A stretch of DNA of 64,000 nucleotides from Taxawa tesnikishii (nom. ined.) (taxonomy: Eukaryota; Ascomycota; Dothideomycetes; Dothideales): NCBI GenBank assembly GCA_030247885.1, contig JAPDRO010000008.1, forward strand, positions 1,196,954 through 1,260,953. Direction: 5' to 3'. The notes below the pieces were generated by a model that was given only the letters and a program-made list of their open reading frames with translations, was not told the origin of the DNA and made no database searches. Position 1 is the first letter of the stretch. Every line of letters begins with the position of its first letter. The translations under genes were made by a program, and so were the position numbers. Below are positions 1 through 10,516 of the stretch, piece after piece.

Positions 1-397
1 AGGTCAATGGGCGAGGTTGTGCTGGGTGGATCCGAGTAAAATTACACATGCGGGTTCCTGAAGCCGTTCGGCGCTAACAAAGGAAGCTAATGCCGGAATA
101 ACGCACGGCGGCTCCTTGTTTCCACGCAAGCAGCGCAAGCCAGTCTGTTTTATCTGGCCGCATTCCTCCCTCCCCAGCCTCTCTGTTTCCTCCTACACTC
201 GTTTCTTGACGCAAACACTACATTCACTACATTGACCGTCAGTCATTCTTTATATACTGCACGCGCGCCGACCATTCGTTGCCAGCACACCACTATCAAC
301 GAATTAACGACCATCTGCACCACTTGCTCCTATCAGAAACAGTGATACCATTTTTGCGACTACAACCTCTGGAAGGCTTACCGAAACCATATCCACA
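1..397 (+). promoter_or_regulatory. Upstream region and 5' UTR of the TOS1-like gene
   Basis: No gene is visible here. A TATA-like element (TATATAC) lies near 251-257, about 140 bases before the ATG at 398. It is followed by a C/A/T-rich stretch typical of a fungal 5' UTR, and the ATG sits in a good context (CACAATG). Confidence 0.45.
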
Positions 398-1876
398 ATG
401 AAGCGATTCCTCACCGCAACCGCAGTCTTCGCTGCTGCCATCACGGGCGCGACCGCAGACCTCTGCGCCGATGGCTCGACCGACGACGGCGGCAACTGGT
501 ATTGTCAGGAGGTCAGCGCTATCACCTACACAGGCGTCGGCGGCTCTGGGTCCTACAACAAGGTCACCAACATGGACAGCTCCAGCGGTGCCTGCTCCTC
601 TTCTCCATTCGGTTACTCTGGCTCCATGTCCCCCTTGACGAGGAAGTAAGTTCCACATGACAATCATGAGTAAGAAAACAGTGACTGACTCTGCGCAAAG
701 GTCTCTCTCCACTTCCGTGGACCCCTCCAGCTGAAGCAATTCGCCGTCTACACTCCATCGGGCTCCTCTTCCAAGAAGGCCAAGCGCAGCGCACACGAGC
801 GCCGCCACGCCCACGGTCACGCACACTTCCACCAGCACCAAAAGGAGGTCCGCGAGGCGCAAGACGCCGCCGAGAAGCGCGCTGTTGGTGACTGGGTCAC
901 TGCCACCATCAACGGCCAGGTTGTCTCCTGGGCTAACAGTTACGACGGCTCCTCCTCGCCAGCTACCTCGGCTGCCGCCGTTGCCGCCTCCTCTACCCCA
1001 GCCTCTTCTGCTGCCCCAGCAAGCAGTGCGACCTCTATCTCCGTGGCGATCAAGCAGGCTGTCAAGCCCTCCAGCGCTTCCTCCGCTGCCGCCAGCACCA
1101 AGGCTTCCTCTGCTGCTTCCTCTTCCTCTTCATCCTCGAGCTCCGGCGGCTGGACCCAGCAGGCCTATTACAACGCCGAGTCTGGCACCGCCAACGGCGT
1201 GACCTTCCTTAACCACAACGGTGGCTCCGGGTCCGGTGTCTTCGACTACAAGTTCGGCAACTCTCTGTCTTACGCCTCTGCCGATGGTTGCAGCGGTGCC
1301 TCCTCTCCCCAGGTCCTCAGCAACACTCAACTGCCATCCAACGAGGAGATTGTCATCATGTCCGACAAGGAGTGCAACGACGGTGACTGTGGCTACGTGC
1401 GCCCAGGCACTGTTGCCTACCACGGCTTCGACGGTGCTCAGAAGGCTTTCTTCTTTGAGTTCCAGATGCCCCTCGATGGCAACACCGATGCCACCACCAA
1501 CGGTGACATGCCAGCCATCTGGATGCTCAACGCCCAGATCCCCAACACTTTGCAGTACGGCCAGGCTGACTGCTCCTGCTGGACCAGCGGCTGTGGTGAG
1601 TTCGACATTTTCGAGGTTCTCGCTCCAGGTGACCTCCGCTGCAAGTCTACTCTGCACGGCAACGTTGCTGGTGGAGACTCTGACTACTTTGCTCGCCCAA
1701 CCGGCAGCACCATCAAGGCCGTTTTGGTCATGAATCAGGACAACCTCCACATCAAGGTCCTCGACGACAGCTTCGACTTCAGCAGCACCATCGACGCCGC
1801 CACCATCAACGACATCTGCGATTCCACTCTCACGCAAGTGAAGAACCTCGTTTCTCTCTTCGCTCTCTCCTCGTAA
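398..1876 (+). CDS. TOS1-like secreted cell-wall glycosidase-related protein (one apparent frameshift)
   Basis: Secreted cell-wall protein of the yeast TOS1/YJL171C type (DUF2403 N-terminal plus DUF2401 C-terminal domains), probably acting on beta-glucan. Exons are 398-645 and 701-1876, giving about 475 aa. A signal peptide (MKRFLTATAVFAAAITGATA) opens the protein. A Cys-containing N-terminal domain continues across the intron into SLHFRGPLQLKQFAVYTPSG, then a His-rich stretch and an Ala/Ser linker (about residues 190-250). The C-terminal domain carries CSCWTSGCGEFDIFEV; EFDIFE resembles the ExDxxE catalytic motif of GH16-type glucanases. The intron has GTAAGT and CAAAG ends. The frame breaks before the donor: the C run at 629-634 has five Cs where six would give the expected PLDEE then VSLHFRG. 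No C-terminal GPI signal is obvious. Family call is firm; enzymatic role is inferred. Confidence 0.88.
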
Positions 1877-2698
1877 GAAGCAGACGGATGCTGGACATAC
1901 CTTTCATTCTCATGATCCAGCACAGAGCATAGGGTAACGGCGTTTTTTCTTCCTCATGATGGGCGGCTCAGCTGTGAACCTTGGATGTGAATATCAATAG
2001 GCTGGCGCGGGGCGCAAAGGGCGCTTTGTCGATACTCGCCATAGTAGGCAACATATCATTTATGTAGAATGCAATCTGCAATACCTTCTGAGCATTCACA
2101 CAAACGTCTCTGTCCCGAAAATGTGTTCAACTCGGTATCGGGTCTTGAGAGGCTTGCCGTAGTATGTCTAGCGTTGTGGTTGTACGAGAGTTGAGGTTGC
2201 TGTCCTAACGGCCTCGATCACTTCTCCATGGGGATAAGGATGAGGATGAGGATGAGGATGGGGATGGGGATCGTCATCTTTTGATGATGAGTGAAGGCTC
2301 GGCAGGAGGCGTTGTGTTGTTCTTCGGAAGCCGAGGCTGTGGCTCTTTCTTTCCTTCCTTTCGTCAGCCGTCAGCCGTCAGTGTTGCGAAACTCAGAAAC
2401 ACCTTCGCAAACCAACCATCGCATTTTCAGCCGTAATTATACAGTAGCCAGACACAGCACACTTCCACGTCCTTCTTACCGACTCTTTACGCGTGCCATT
2501 GTTGCCCCGGCCCGTCCGCCATTCTTTTGCCGCCATCCCCGCATTTCGTGTGAGCCGATTCCGCCGGCCGCATTCAGCTGAACAGCCACCGACACCGATC
2601 ACACTACGTCTGTGAACCACCACTCGCGCCGCCCCGACCTCACCTACGATTAGCTGTCGTTGCTGAGCACAAGGAGAAACGGGCAGGCCGAGCCTGGT
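1877..2698. other. Intergenic: TOS1-like 3' flank and PEX13 5' flank
   Basis: No convincing gene. The region holds a short GGATGA-type tandem repeat near 2231-2270. A C-rich, T-rich leader precedes PEX13, and the open frames at 2291-2755 lack coding character. Confidence 0.5.
2231..2270 (+). repeat. GGATGA/GGATGGGGA simple repeat
   Basis: About five imperfect copies of a 6-bp GGATGA unit drifting into GGGGAT. It lies about 430 bases upstream of the PEX13 start. Confidence 0.7.
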
Positions 2699-4187
2699 AT
2701 GGCCACGCCGTCGCCGCCAAAGCCATGGGAAAGAGCGGGTAGTGCCGCGCAACAAGGTACGATATGCTGCCGACAGACAAATCCTTGATCGCGCATGGGC
2801 ATGAGCTTATGGTCTAGCAGCTACATTATCTTCTACACCAGCAGCAGGAGCCTCCACTAGTGCTGCTATTCCTTCTACTCCATCAACCTCAACCACATCT
2901 GGAGCGCCGGTCCTCCCTTCCCGTCCGGAATCGCTCAACGCCGTCGTCAATCGCACCGCCTCAAATTACTCGGCATCTCCTTACGGAGTGAACAGAATGA
3001 ACAGCTCACCTTACGGCTACGGTGGCATGTCCTCCTACTCCTCTCCTTACAACCGGTTCGGCTCCGGCTACGGCGGTGGCATGTACGGCGGCATGGGCGG
3101 ATATGGAGGCATGTACGGGAACGGCTACGGCGGCATGTATGGCAACGGTTATGGTGGGATGATGGGTCCCAATCAAGACCAAAGCCTTACTCAAAGCTTT
3201 AGCCAGAGCACGCAAGCCACCTTCCAAATCATTGAGAGCATTGTGGGCGCATTCGGAGGGTTCGCGCAGATGCTGGAAAGCACATATATGGCCACTCACT
3301 CAAGCTTCTTTGGTATGTGTTTACTACAGATCGATCTCCAGCGACGTTGCTAACGCGAGGTTGTTCTAGCTATGGTCTCTGTAGCCGAACAATTCGGTAA
3401 CCTCCGACAGACACTGGGGTCTGTCCTTGGAATATTCACACTCATTCGCTGGGTTCGGACGGCCATTGCCAAGATCACCGGGCGGCCGCCACCGGCAAAC
3501 TCGAAGGAGCTGACGCCGCTCAACTTCGCTCAATTCAGTGGCAAGAGCCCAGATGGCTCTCCAGCTCCACCAAGGGCGAGCAAAAAGCCCTTCATCATGT
3601 TCATCGTCGCCGTCTTCGGACTTCCCTACCTTATGGGCAAGCTCATCCGCGCTCTCGCCCGCAGCCAGGAGGAAGAAGAGAAGCGGCGCATGCAGGCCGA
3701 TCCGCAGGCCTACGCGGCCCAGAACGGGCAACCGATCGATCCATCCAAACTCGACTTCTGCCGCGTCCTATACGACTTCATGCCCGAGGCCAACCCCAAC
3801 ATCGCAAACGGCGTCGATCTTGCCGTCCAGAAGGGCGATCTCGTCGCCGTACTCAGCAAGACCGATCCCATGGGCAACCCGTCAGAGTGGTGGCAGTGCC
3901 GCGCTAGAGACGGGCGCAAGGGCTATCTGCCATCCAACTACCTCGAGACCATCCAGAGGAAACAGCAGGCGCAGATCACGTCTGGCAGCCAGCCCGTCAG
4001 CCCTGTCGGAAGCAGAGCGCAGACGATGACGACGACCAGCTTGAGCGCTCCCGGCAGCAGGAGCAACACCATGGTCGACCGCGAGAAGGAGCTCGTCAAG
4101 TCTACGAATAGGCAACCGCCCAAAGTCGAAAGCAAGATGGGTGATTTGACTGTCGAGAGTTTCCAGAAGGGCCAGTTTTATTCTTAG
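2699..4187 (+). CDS. PEX13: Peroxisomal docking protein Pex13 (SH3 peroxin)
   Basis: Integral peroxisomal membrane component of the docking complex for the Pex5/Pex7 import receptors, partnering Pex14. Exons 2699-2756, 2818-3312 and 3370-4187 give a clean 456-aa frame. The N-terminus has the typical PKPWE motif, a Ser/Thr/Pro stretch, then a Gly/Tyr/Met-rich region built on YGGMYGNG-type repeats. Two hydrophobic segments follow (LGSVLGIFTLIRWV and PFIMFIVAVFGLPYLMGKLI). The C-terminal SH3 domain runs from FCRVLYDFMPEANP through EWWQCRARDG to KGYLPSNYLE, showing the ALYDF-like, WW and PSNY landmarks. The low-complexity tail after the SH3 probably does not affect the call. Introns are 61 and 57 bp with TCTAG acceptors. 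No frame break is seen. Confidence 0.96.
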
Positions 4188-5266
4188 AAAGGTGAACGTG
4201 AGTTTTCGACTCGCTCTTGCGCGCAAGGGAAAGCGGTTTCCCCGTCTTCTGTGCTGGGCGTTCTAGCGATCTTTGATGCCTTGACTTGACTGGCTCGTTG
4301 GCTGGCGTTGGGTGGGGAAAAGAAATCATGTACATGAGTGGGGGCTTGAACATGGGAGGATGATACGTTCGTTCGCGACATGCTTACTGCTCTGTATAAA
4401 CTCCAGGCCATCGTTTTTCCGATATCTATAATGGCACTCTCTCATGTCCCTCAACCTCAAACACCGCAAGGGCTTCCCAATGAGCATACCGATAGTGTAG
4501 GGGTGCGTGATGCTCAGGTGCAGCTGCTGCAGGCTGCAGTGACGTGGGAAGCATGGGAGAGGGGAGATGCCATCACGTTCCTTTTTCCTCTCTCTATCTC
4601 TCCCTCTTCGACGCGATTTCCTTGACGCTCCCCGTCTTGTTAACAACCTGCTGCATTCACGACTGGAAGCGAACAGTTCAGTAGCGCTTGCGTGAGAAAC
4701 TCGACTGAGGGCTCCTCAAAGTAAGACTCCAGTGCAGCTTGAGTGAAGCCGCAGGCAGCCCGCTCACTTTCGGCTCCTAATCGCCTTTTTCAAGAGACGG
4801 AGGAGATTAGTGAGAACCGCCACGGAGCTTCGAGGGGAATACGGGAAGGGTTCGTCCACGGGGATTACTCCAGTATCGCTGGCGACGATAGCTCGTACCG
4901 ACGTCGATGGAATGGGGCAGATGGGTAGATGTCAGTAGTGACCTGTACGCTTGGAGCGTCGTTGCCCTTTGATGACCAGCGGCAGATTCTGATACCAACA
5001 ATGGGGGCGCCGTAGACCACCTCCCCATGTATGTTACCGACGAACAATGTGTTTGTATATCAGTTGAATGCAGACGGATTTTGTTGGTCTGGAGGCGAAC
5101 GTGATTGACCGAAGGATTGCTTCTGCGAATCACTTTTGGACATGGCAGGAATCTTGCCAGTAAGCTAGCGTTCACCCGCCTACGTCGGCGTAAACTGCGA
5201 TGGGTTGTATATGCCTTTCCTGGAACGGAGAGTGGTTTCCCTGCTGGGAGTCAGCAGCCGTTGCTC

Positions 5267-5297
<31 letters not shown>

Positions 5298-6798
5298 CGC
5301 GCGTGTGTGTGTGAGACTCTGTGTCCGATCTCGACGACCCAGTGGCCTCCATCGCATATGGTCAGTTCAGTACTGGTCTTGAAGGGGATCTGTCGCGAAC
5401 AGCTTTGATGAGGCGGGAAGAAGGGGGCTCGTGGATGTAGTTCTTACCATGACGGTGCGAAGTGTTCATCAGTGAAGGACAAGCGGAGGATGACATGGCT
5501 GCTATGAGAACAACGGCCGGTGTTCCTTGGAGGTGCCACGCGGGTTCTATGAGTGCCTCAGCTGGCACCGTGGCGATCGCAGTCCCACTCATACCACAAG
5601 AACGATGGACTCGCCATTTCCCGCCGTCCAACCTCCCTCGAGAAGGCGAAGCTATTGACGTCTAGCCTGCTGCAGTGGCTACCTTAGAGCGAGTATCCTA
5701 GGTCCGGGAAACAGGCACGACGGTTTCCAAAAACGGAGAATATATCCCTAGAAGATATGTGGAGGATGTGGAGTCAAACCCCACGATGTCTGCTGCACAG
5801 GAGAATCGGAATGAAATCCACTCTCGTGCTGCTGACGACCGCTTCAGACGGCGAGCTTACCGTCACGGAGCCTGTCATATTGCTAGGTGGGCCCGTCACC
5901 CTTTGTGGAGATGGAGACTAGGAAAATGCTCCCACCGCCTGAACGGGGAGGATGGCAAGGTAGTGCGGACCCTTTACCTCCACAGCCAGCTGCCTACCTC
6001 ATCTGCCGTCCGTGAATCCATTCAAGCCCTGCGATATAAGTGGACCTTGCATTCCAGCCGCTGACAACTAGCCCGATCGGGGCTGGAGCGACAGCGCGGT
6101 GAAGTTCACCGACTGCACCCGTCCTGCCGTTAGGTAGACATCCTCCCCACGCTACCAGAGGATCCATTAGTTCGATCTTACCGGGGAACAATGATGCAAG
6201 GAGGGGGAGCCGGAGCTTGTGCAAGAGCCGCAGATCAAGCTCTCCTAGGGCAGCTGAAGCCTTTGCTGACACGAGACGTGTGTACCACCCTTCGGCGTCA
6301 GATCGCCCGGGCACTAGGTGAAGCGGTTAGGAGTCCGGTGCCGTGGGACCGCGAAGCAGTAATGTGAGACAAGATCTTGTGGCTCTTTTCGCGGATTGCG
6401 GGCCTCTGGGCCCTGATAGTCTGCTTGATGGCATGCCAGTAATCTTATCGATTGACGGGCAGGGGCGTTGCAGACACCGCCGTTGCAAATCAACGATGCC
6501 CTCTTAACCGAAGAGGCTATTTACAGAATGAAGCAAAGGCCAAGAAGTGGTGAAGACACTCAAGCAAGAGTTGTGGAAGTTTTGTGCAGAATCACAATTT
6601 CATTCCCCGTTGTATCTCGTAGCAGCACATTGCAATCTGCTTAAGGCGATAATGCTTGATGGTCTGACAAAGCGGGTTTTTGCTATTGTTACGAGTTTCT
6701 TCGTCGTAATTGTGTTGCTACTCGAAGGAAGGCCACTGCGTACCTTCCCGTGATGTGATAACACGTTGTTCGGATACCACAGTGCGAACTATGGGTTT
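4188..6798. other. 2.6-kb intergenic region
   Basis: No conserved protein is recognisable on either strand; open frames are short and overlap in both strands without domain matches. It holds the PEX13 3' flank, a long alternating GT/GC tract at 5266-5313 and the 3' flank of the regulator at 6799. A lineage-specific gene or non-coding RNA cannot be excluded by eye. Confidence 0.4.
5266..5313 (+). repeat. Alternating purine-pyrimidine (GT)n(GC)n(GT)n tract
   Basis: About 48 bases of perfect purine-pyrimidine alternation: roughly twelve GT, six GC, then six GT dinucleotides. Such tracts can adopt Z-DNA, and they are prone to length change. Confidence 0.9.
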
Positions 6799-8755
6799 TC
6801 AATATGCTGATCTTTTGAGCCGTTGCTCAAGCCCCTGGCAGACGTCGTGGCGGACCCAATCTCTACCTTTGTAAAACTCCTTGACAGCAGCGAAGGGGAG
6901 ATTGCCGACGAGACGTCCTTCAGTCATACCAGGGCCTATCCGGCCATCGAGACCGAAAAATTGCACTGGGAGAGCATTGAAAAGCTTGTCAGCTACTTTG
7001 AAGGCATGGATCTCTAACTCAGCTCGAGCCGTCGTGCCGAATATGTGCACGAGTCCTCCTGGTTCACGGCCACCGATGGTTCTCCCGCTGCCTGCGCTGT
7101 TAATGTCGTACAGTTCTAGTCCGGTTAACGCAATCAGAAGTCGAGTTGCCCAGTAGTAGACCTGCGTACAGTCGTATCCTTGAGTCTCCACGCACACATG
7201 GTGTGGGAACTTTGCCAAGTGTTCCGTCGCCCCTTCGCTCTCGATCACAAGCTCTCTCGGAAGCTGGTCGCGGAAAGAAATGAACCAGTTGTCCAAGCGG
7301 ACAGCCAGTACGTCGCACTCTGTGACCATCTTTCGTAGTCTGGTCCCATCATGAATGAGAGATGCGTACCGTTCATACTCGGTCGGTAGAGGGATCTCAG
7401 CACGGAGGTTGGCGAAAAGCGCCAGAACATCAAATAGCTGCGCTTTGATGGATTTGGGGATTATTCTCCACGGTTTGGTCAACCAGTCTTTGCTCGCCAA
7501 GGTGGTTGGCAGCCTGTTGTGAACGGCCACCACAATCTGTACGAAGGTGAGAGTTTTTCGTAAGCGCATAGGTCTGATGACTTACCGACATGTTGCGGAT
7601 TCCGAGGAAGTAATGGTGCTGCGCACCATGTGCAACAAATGAAGGATCCATGTTCCGTGAGAAGGTTGTCACACCCATCAGCAGGTGCATCTTCGCTCCC
7701 TCCGATGTGAGGGGAAGTCCATTGCCAAGCATTGCCTCGAGAATAGCGTATAAAAGACAGACGGCCATTCGAGCAGCGCTCATCCGAGAATCGCCTGCCT
7801 TTACAACCTCCTCTCGGAACGTTCGCATACTGTGCTGATATGCGGCGATGCTCAATTCACTATACCTCCGATTCTCCGTCAAGCCAAGCTGCTGTGATGC
7901 CAAAGCAAGCAGTGCAAGGTTGAAAGACTCTGTATTTGGCAACCAAAGAGCATAAGAACAGATGGCCCGGGATTCCTGAGATCGACAGTAAGTCTTGGTG
8001 AAGCCCGTCCAAGCGACTGTGACGTGATCTCCCAAATCCGTGTCAGAGACAAGAACATCCTGGAACGATACGGAGCGCTGGTAGCGCTGCTGGAGATTCG
8101 CGTAGAAATCTAGCAGGTCACTACTGGACTCGCCTTCGGTAGGGGAGGGCGCGGCAGCGGCCAGGTCGTACACTCGGTCATGGAATTCGTCTTCGGTAGG
8201 GTTTCCCGCCAAGAATTGAATGAAGGCCTGTCGGTAGGAACTCAGGTAACCGCTTTCTGCTGGATGTCCCACAGCTGAGGTTTGAGGTTCAGTAGCGTAC
8301 GCGTCCGGCACCTGTTGTAAACCCTGAACTGAGGAGTTGGCATCGAATGGCGACGTGGAATATGCACGCAATGGAACGACAACAGGAGGGAGCCACTCCG
8401 AAGTATCTGTCGCGCCACACGAGGTACTGCACTTTTCAGAATGTAGTGTCTCAACCGTTGAGTTGGATTGGGCACGTATTGCGGGTGGCCTCACACGCCC
8501 CGCGCTAGGCTTTTGTTCCGAACGAGATGCTACAGATGGCAGAGGTAAAATGAGCAAAACCCATCACGGCCCGAGCGGGGACATGTCACACTCACGCTGC
8601 TGGGGTTTTGTGCGCGCGTTAGCACCCTGGCTCTTTGTACGCTTGTGCTCTCTCTGCTGTTGGCGGAAGTTGAGCATGACCTTTGTCCGAACAAGTTTGC
8701 GCGTCTCGTTGTCGAGCGGGCGTGTTGGGTCTGAGAGGTTGATGAAAGGAAGCAT
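6799..8755 (-). CDS. Fungal-specific transcription factor domain protein without zinc cluster
   Basis: Likely transcription regulator or derivative with the fungal-specific TF domain 2 (Fungal_trans_2-like). Exons in reading order are 8755-8596, 8529-7586 and 7536-6799, giving a clean 613 aa. The N-terminus (MLPFINLSDPTRPLDNETRK... VRTKVMLNFRQQQREHKRTK) matches a family that opens with an F-[IV]-N-L-[ST] motif plus a basic stretch and has no Zn(II)2Cys6 binuclear cluster. No CxxCxxxxxxC pattern is seen upstream of the start. The middle and C-terminal parts are helical with conserved-looking stretches such as ESFNLALLALASQQLGL and CTQVYYWATRLLIALTGLELYD. The first ATG in exon 1 is chosen because upstream residues are not conserved in character. 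Function and targets cannot be told. Confidence 0.78.
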
Positions 8756-10516
8756 GGCTCGATCGATTCGATTGGTCAAGAGTTTGAAGCAGCAGCAGCA
8801 CTTGCTGTATGTGGATGAGTATTCAACCAACGACGGCGGCAGGCGCCTGCGGCCCTGTATCGAGGAAGCGCTCTCATATAGTAGCCGGACTTACGACGTA
8901 ACTGGAGTTCTTGTCGTAGACGGGATGATTAGATGCACGCAAAGGTGACACGGGCTATCCAGGTGCCAGTCGGGTGGGAATGTGCCGGGCACGCGAAGTA
9001 CTTTTCTTAGCTGGAGGCCGAAATGCTTCGCCTTTCGATGCTCCTGCTTCTTTGGTGCCTGTGCGGGATGTTTCTGGAATCCATCGCTATGTGGTGCCAG
9101 CAGAGCCTCTCCGATCTAGCAAAAACGCGTGTGACAGGTGTCGTGCAGCGTTGGCTTACCTCGACCCCTGTCACTGATAGACAGCCAGCTGTGCATCGTC
9201 TTGCAGCTAGAGAGGAACGAGGAAGGGCTTCAGTGTTCTCAGCTGGTCAGCGGGCGCCTCCTGCCTCAAGCTGCCGCAGGGCTAGGGTTAAGACCGACCG
9301 TTTTCCTAATCCGGAAGAACCTCTAGGGCTTTCCCTCCGTACGTTTGTAGAGAACCGAAAGCCCGGAATGTTCCATTGATGGGCGTCTGTCGGCTTATAG
9401 ATTGCGGCAGATAGCGAGCCAATAGATGTGGTTGACTATTCATAAATCTGATACATAATGTTGTTTACTAAGCGAGCAAGCAGAACAGCCGCGCAAAACC
9501 ACAACCATGATACCCTGGATCTCTGGACTTGTGCTGGGTTTCTTGGTATCCTTGACGCATCGACATTACTCCTCTCACTTCCACCAGCACAAGCTACTAC
9601 AGAAAGCCACCGTATGGCCCTACGAGACAGCCTTATAGAGCCACCATCGTCATCCGGTCGCAGAATCGGCCCGCATAACCTTCTTCTTGCCTCACTGGGA
9701 ATCCATCTTACGTCCGCTCTCCCGGCAGCTATCGGCTTAACACGCGGAAGCAGATCAGCAGACGACGTAGTTGTGTCCCTATGGTTCGTCGACGAGACTC
9801 ACGACGCAAGTTGCATCTCAGCATGCCTGTCTCATATCGTCTTTCCGCTTTCCGCTTTCCGCTTTCCACTTTCGCCGGCTTGGTTTCTCCCTTCCACACA
9901 TAGCTGCAAGCTCGGACACGCCTGCCTCCTGCTTATCACAGTTCTTTCGCAATCTTGGGTTTGTGGAGGCGCGGTTACGCACGAAGACGCTTCTGAATCT
10001 CTGCATGCCCAAATGTTCCCGTGTTATGACGTAGAAGGCGTGGCACAGTGGAACACGGAAAGCTGAATGCTGACACCAGCTGCACTTCGACCTCCAACAT
10101 CACGGAGACTATCATCAAGCTTCTCCATATTGGCTCCTATGGGACAACCCTAGAGCTGAATGCACATTCCTTCGAAAAGCGAAATGCGTGTCTGCGTGAG
10201 GAGAGAAATCTTCTCCGCTGACTTGTCTTGATAAAGGATACGGTCCACGACCCAAACAACCACCAATCCTCTATCGCACAGCTGCACCTAGGTAGGATTC
10301 GTTACCCAGTATCTGGACGCCACTCAAATCCAGGGACTACGGCCGCAAACGCCTGCATGTCTACACGTAGCTAAGACGACGGAAAGTTTCTCCTGGCTGA
10401 CATGCCACGGACGTTCAGCCTATTCGGATCCGAACACATTAGGATCTCATGAACGACAACCTTTGCTTGTGTTCAACCTCTTGAGTTCTCCAGACGTTCA
10501 TGGATAAAGCTTTCAA
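8756..10516. other. 1.8-kb intergenic region
   Basis: Upstream region of the regulator at 8755 and 3' flank of the secreted protein gene. An open frame at 9458-10066 (+) has no recognisable domain and contains a CTTTCCG-type short tandem repeat near 9838-9875. I do not call it a gene. Confidence 0.4.

Noticed and set aside
1130-1837. 235-codon minus-strand frame
   Set aside because: Antisense shadow of the TOS1-like gene with Val/Ala/Asp bias and no domain.
9458-10066. 202-codon frame as a gene
   Set aside because: No recognisable domain, includes a simple tandem repeat, and no splice or promoter support.
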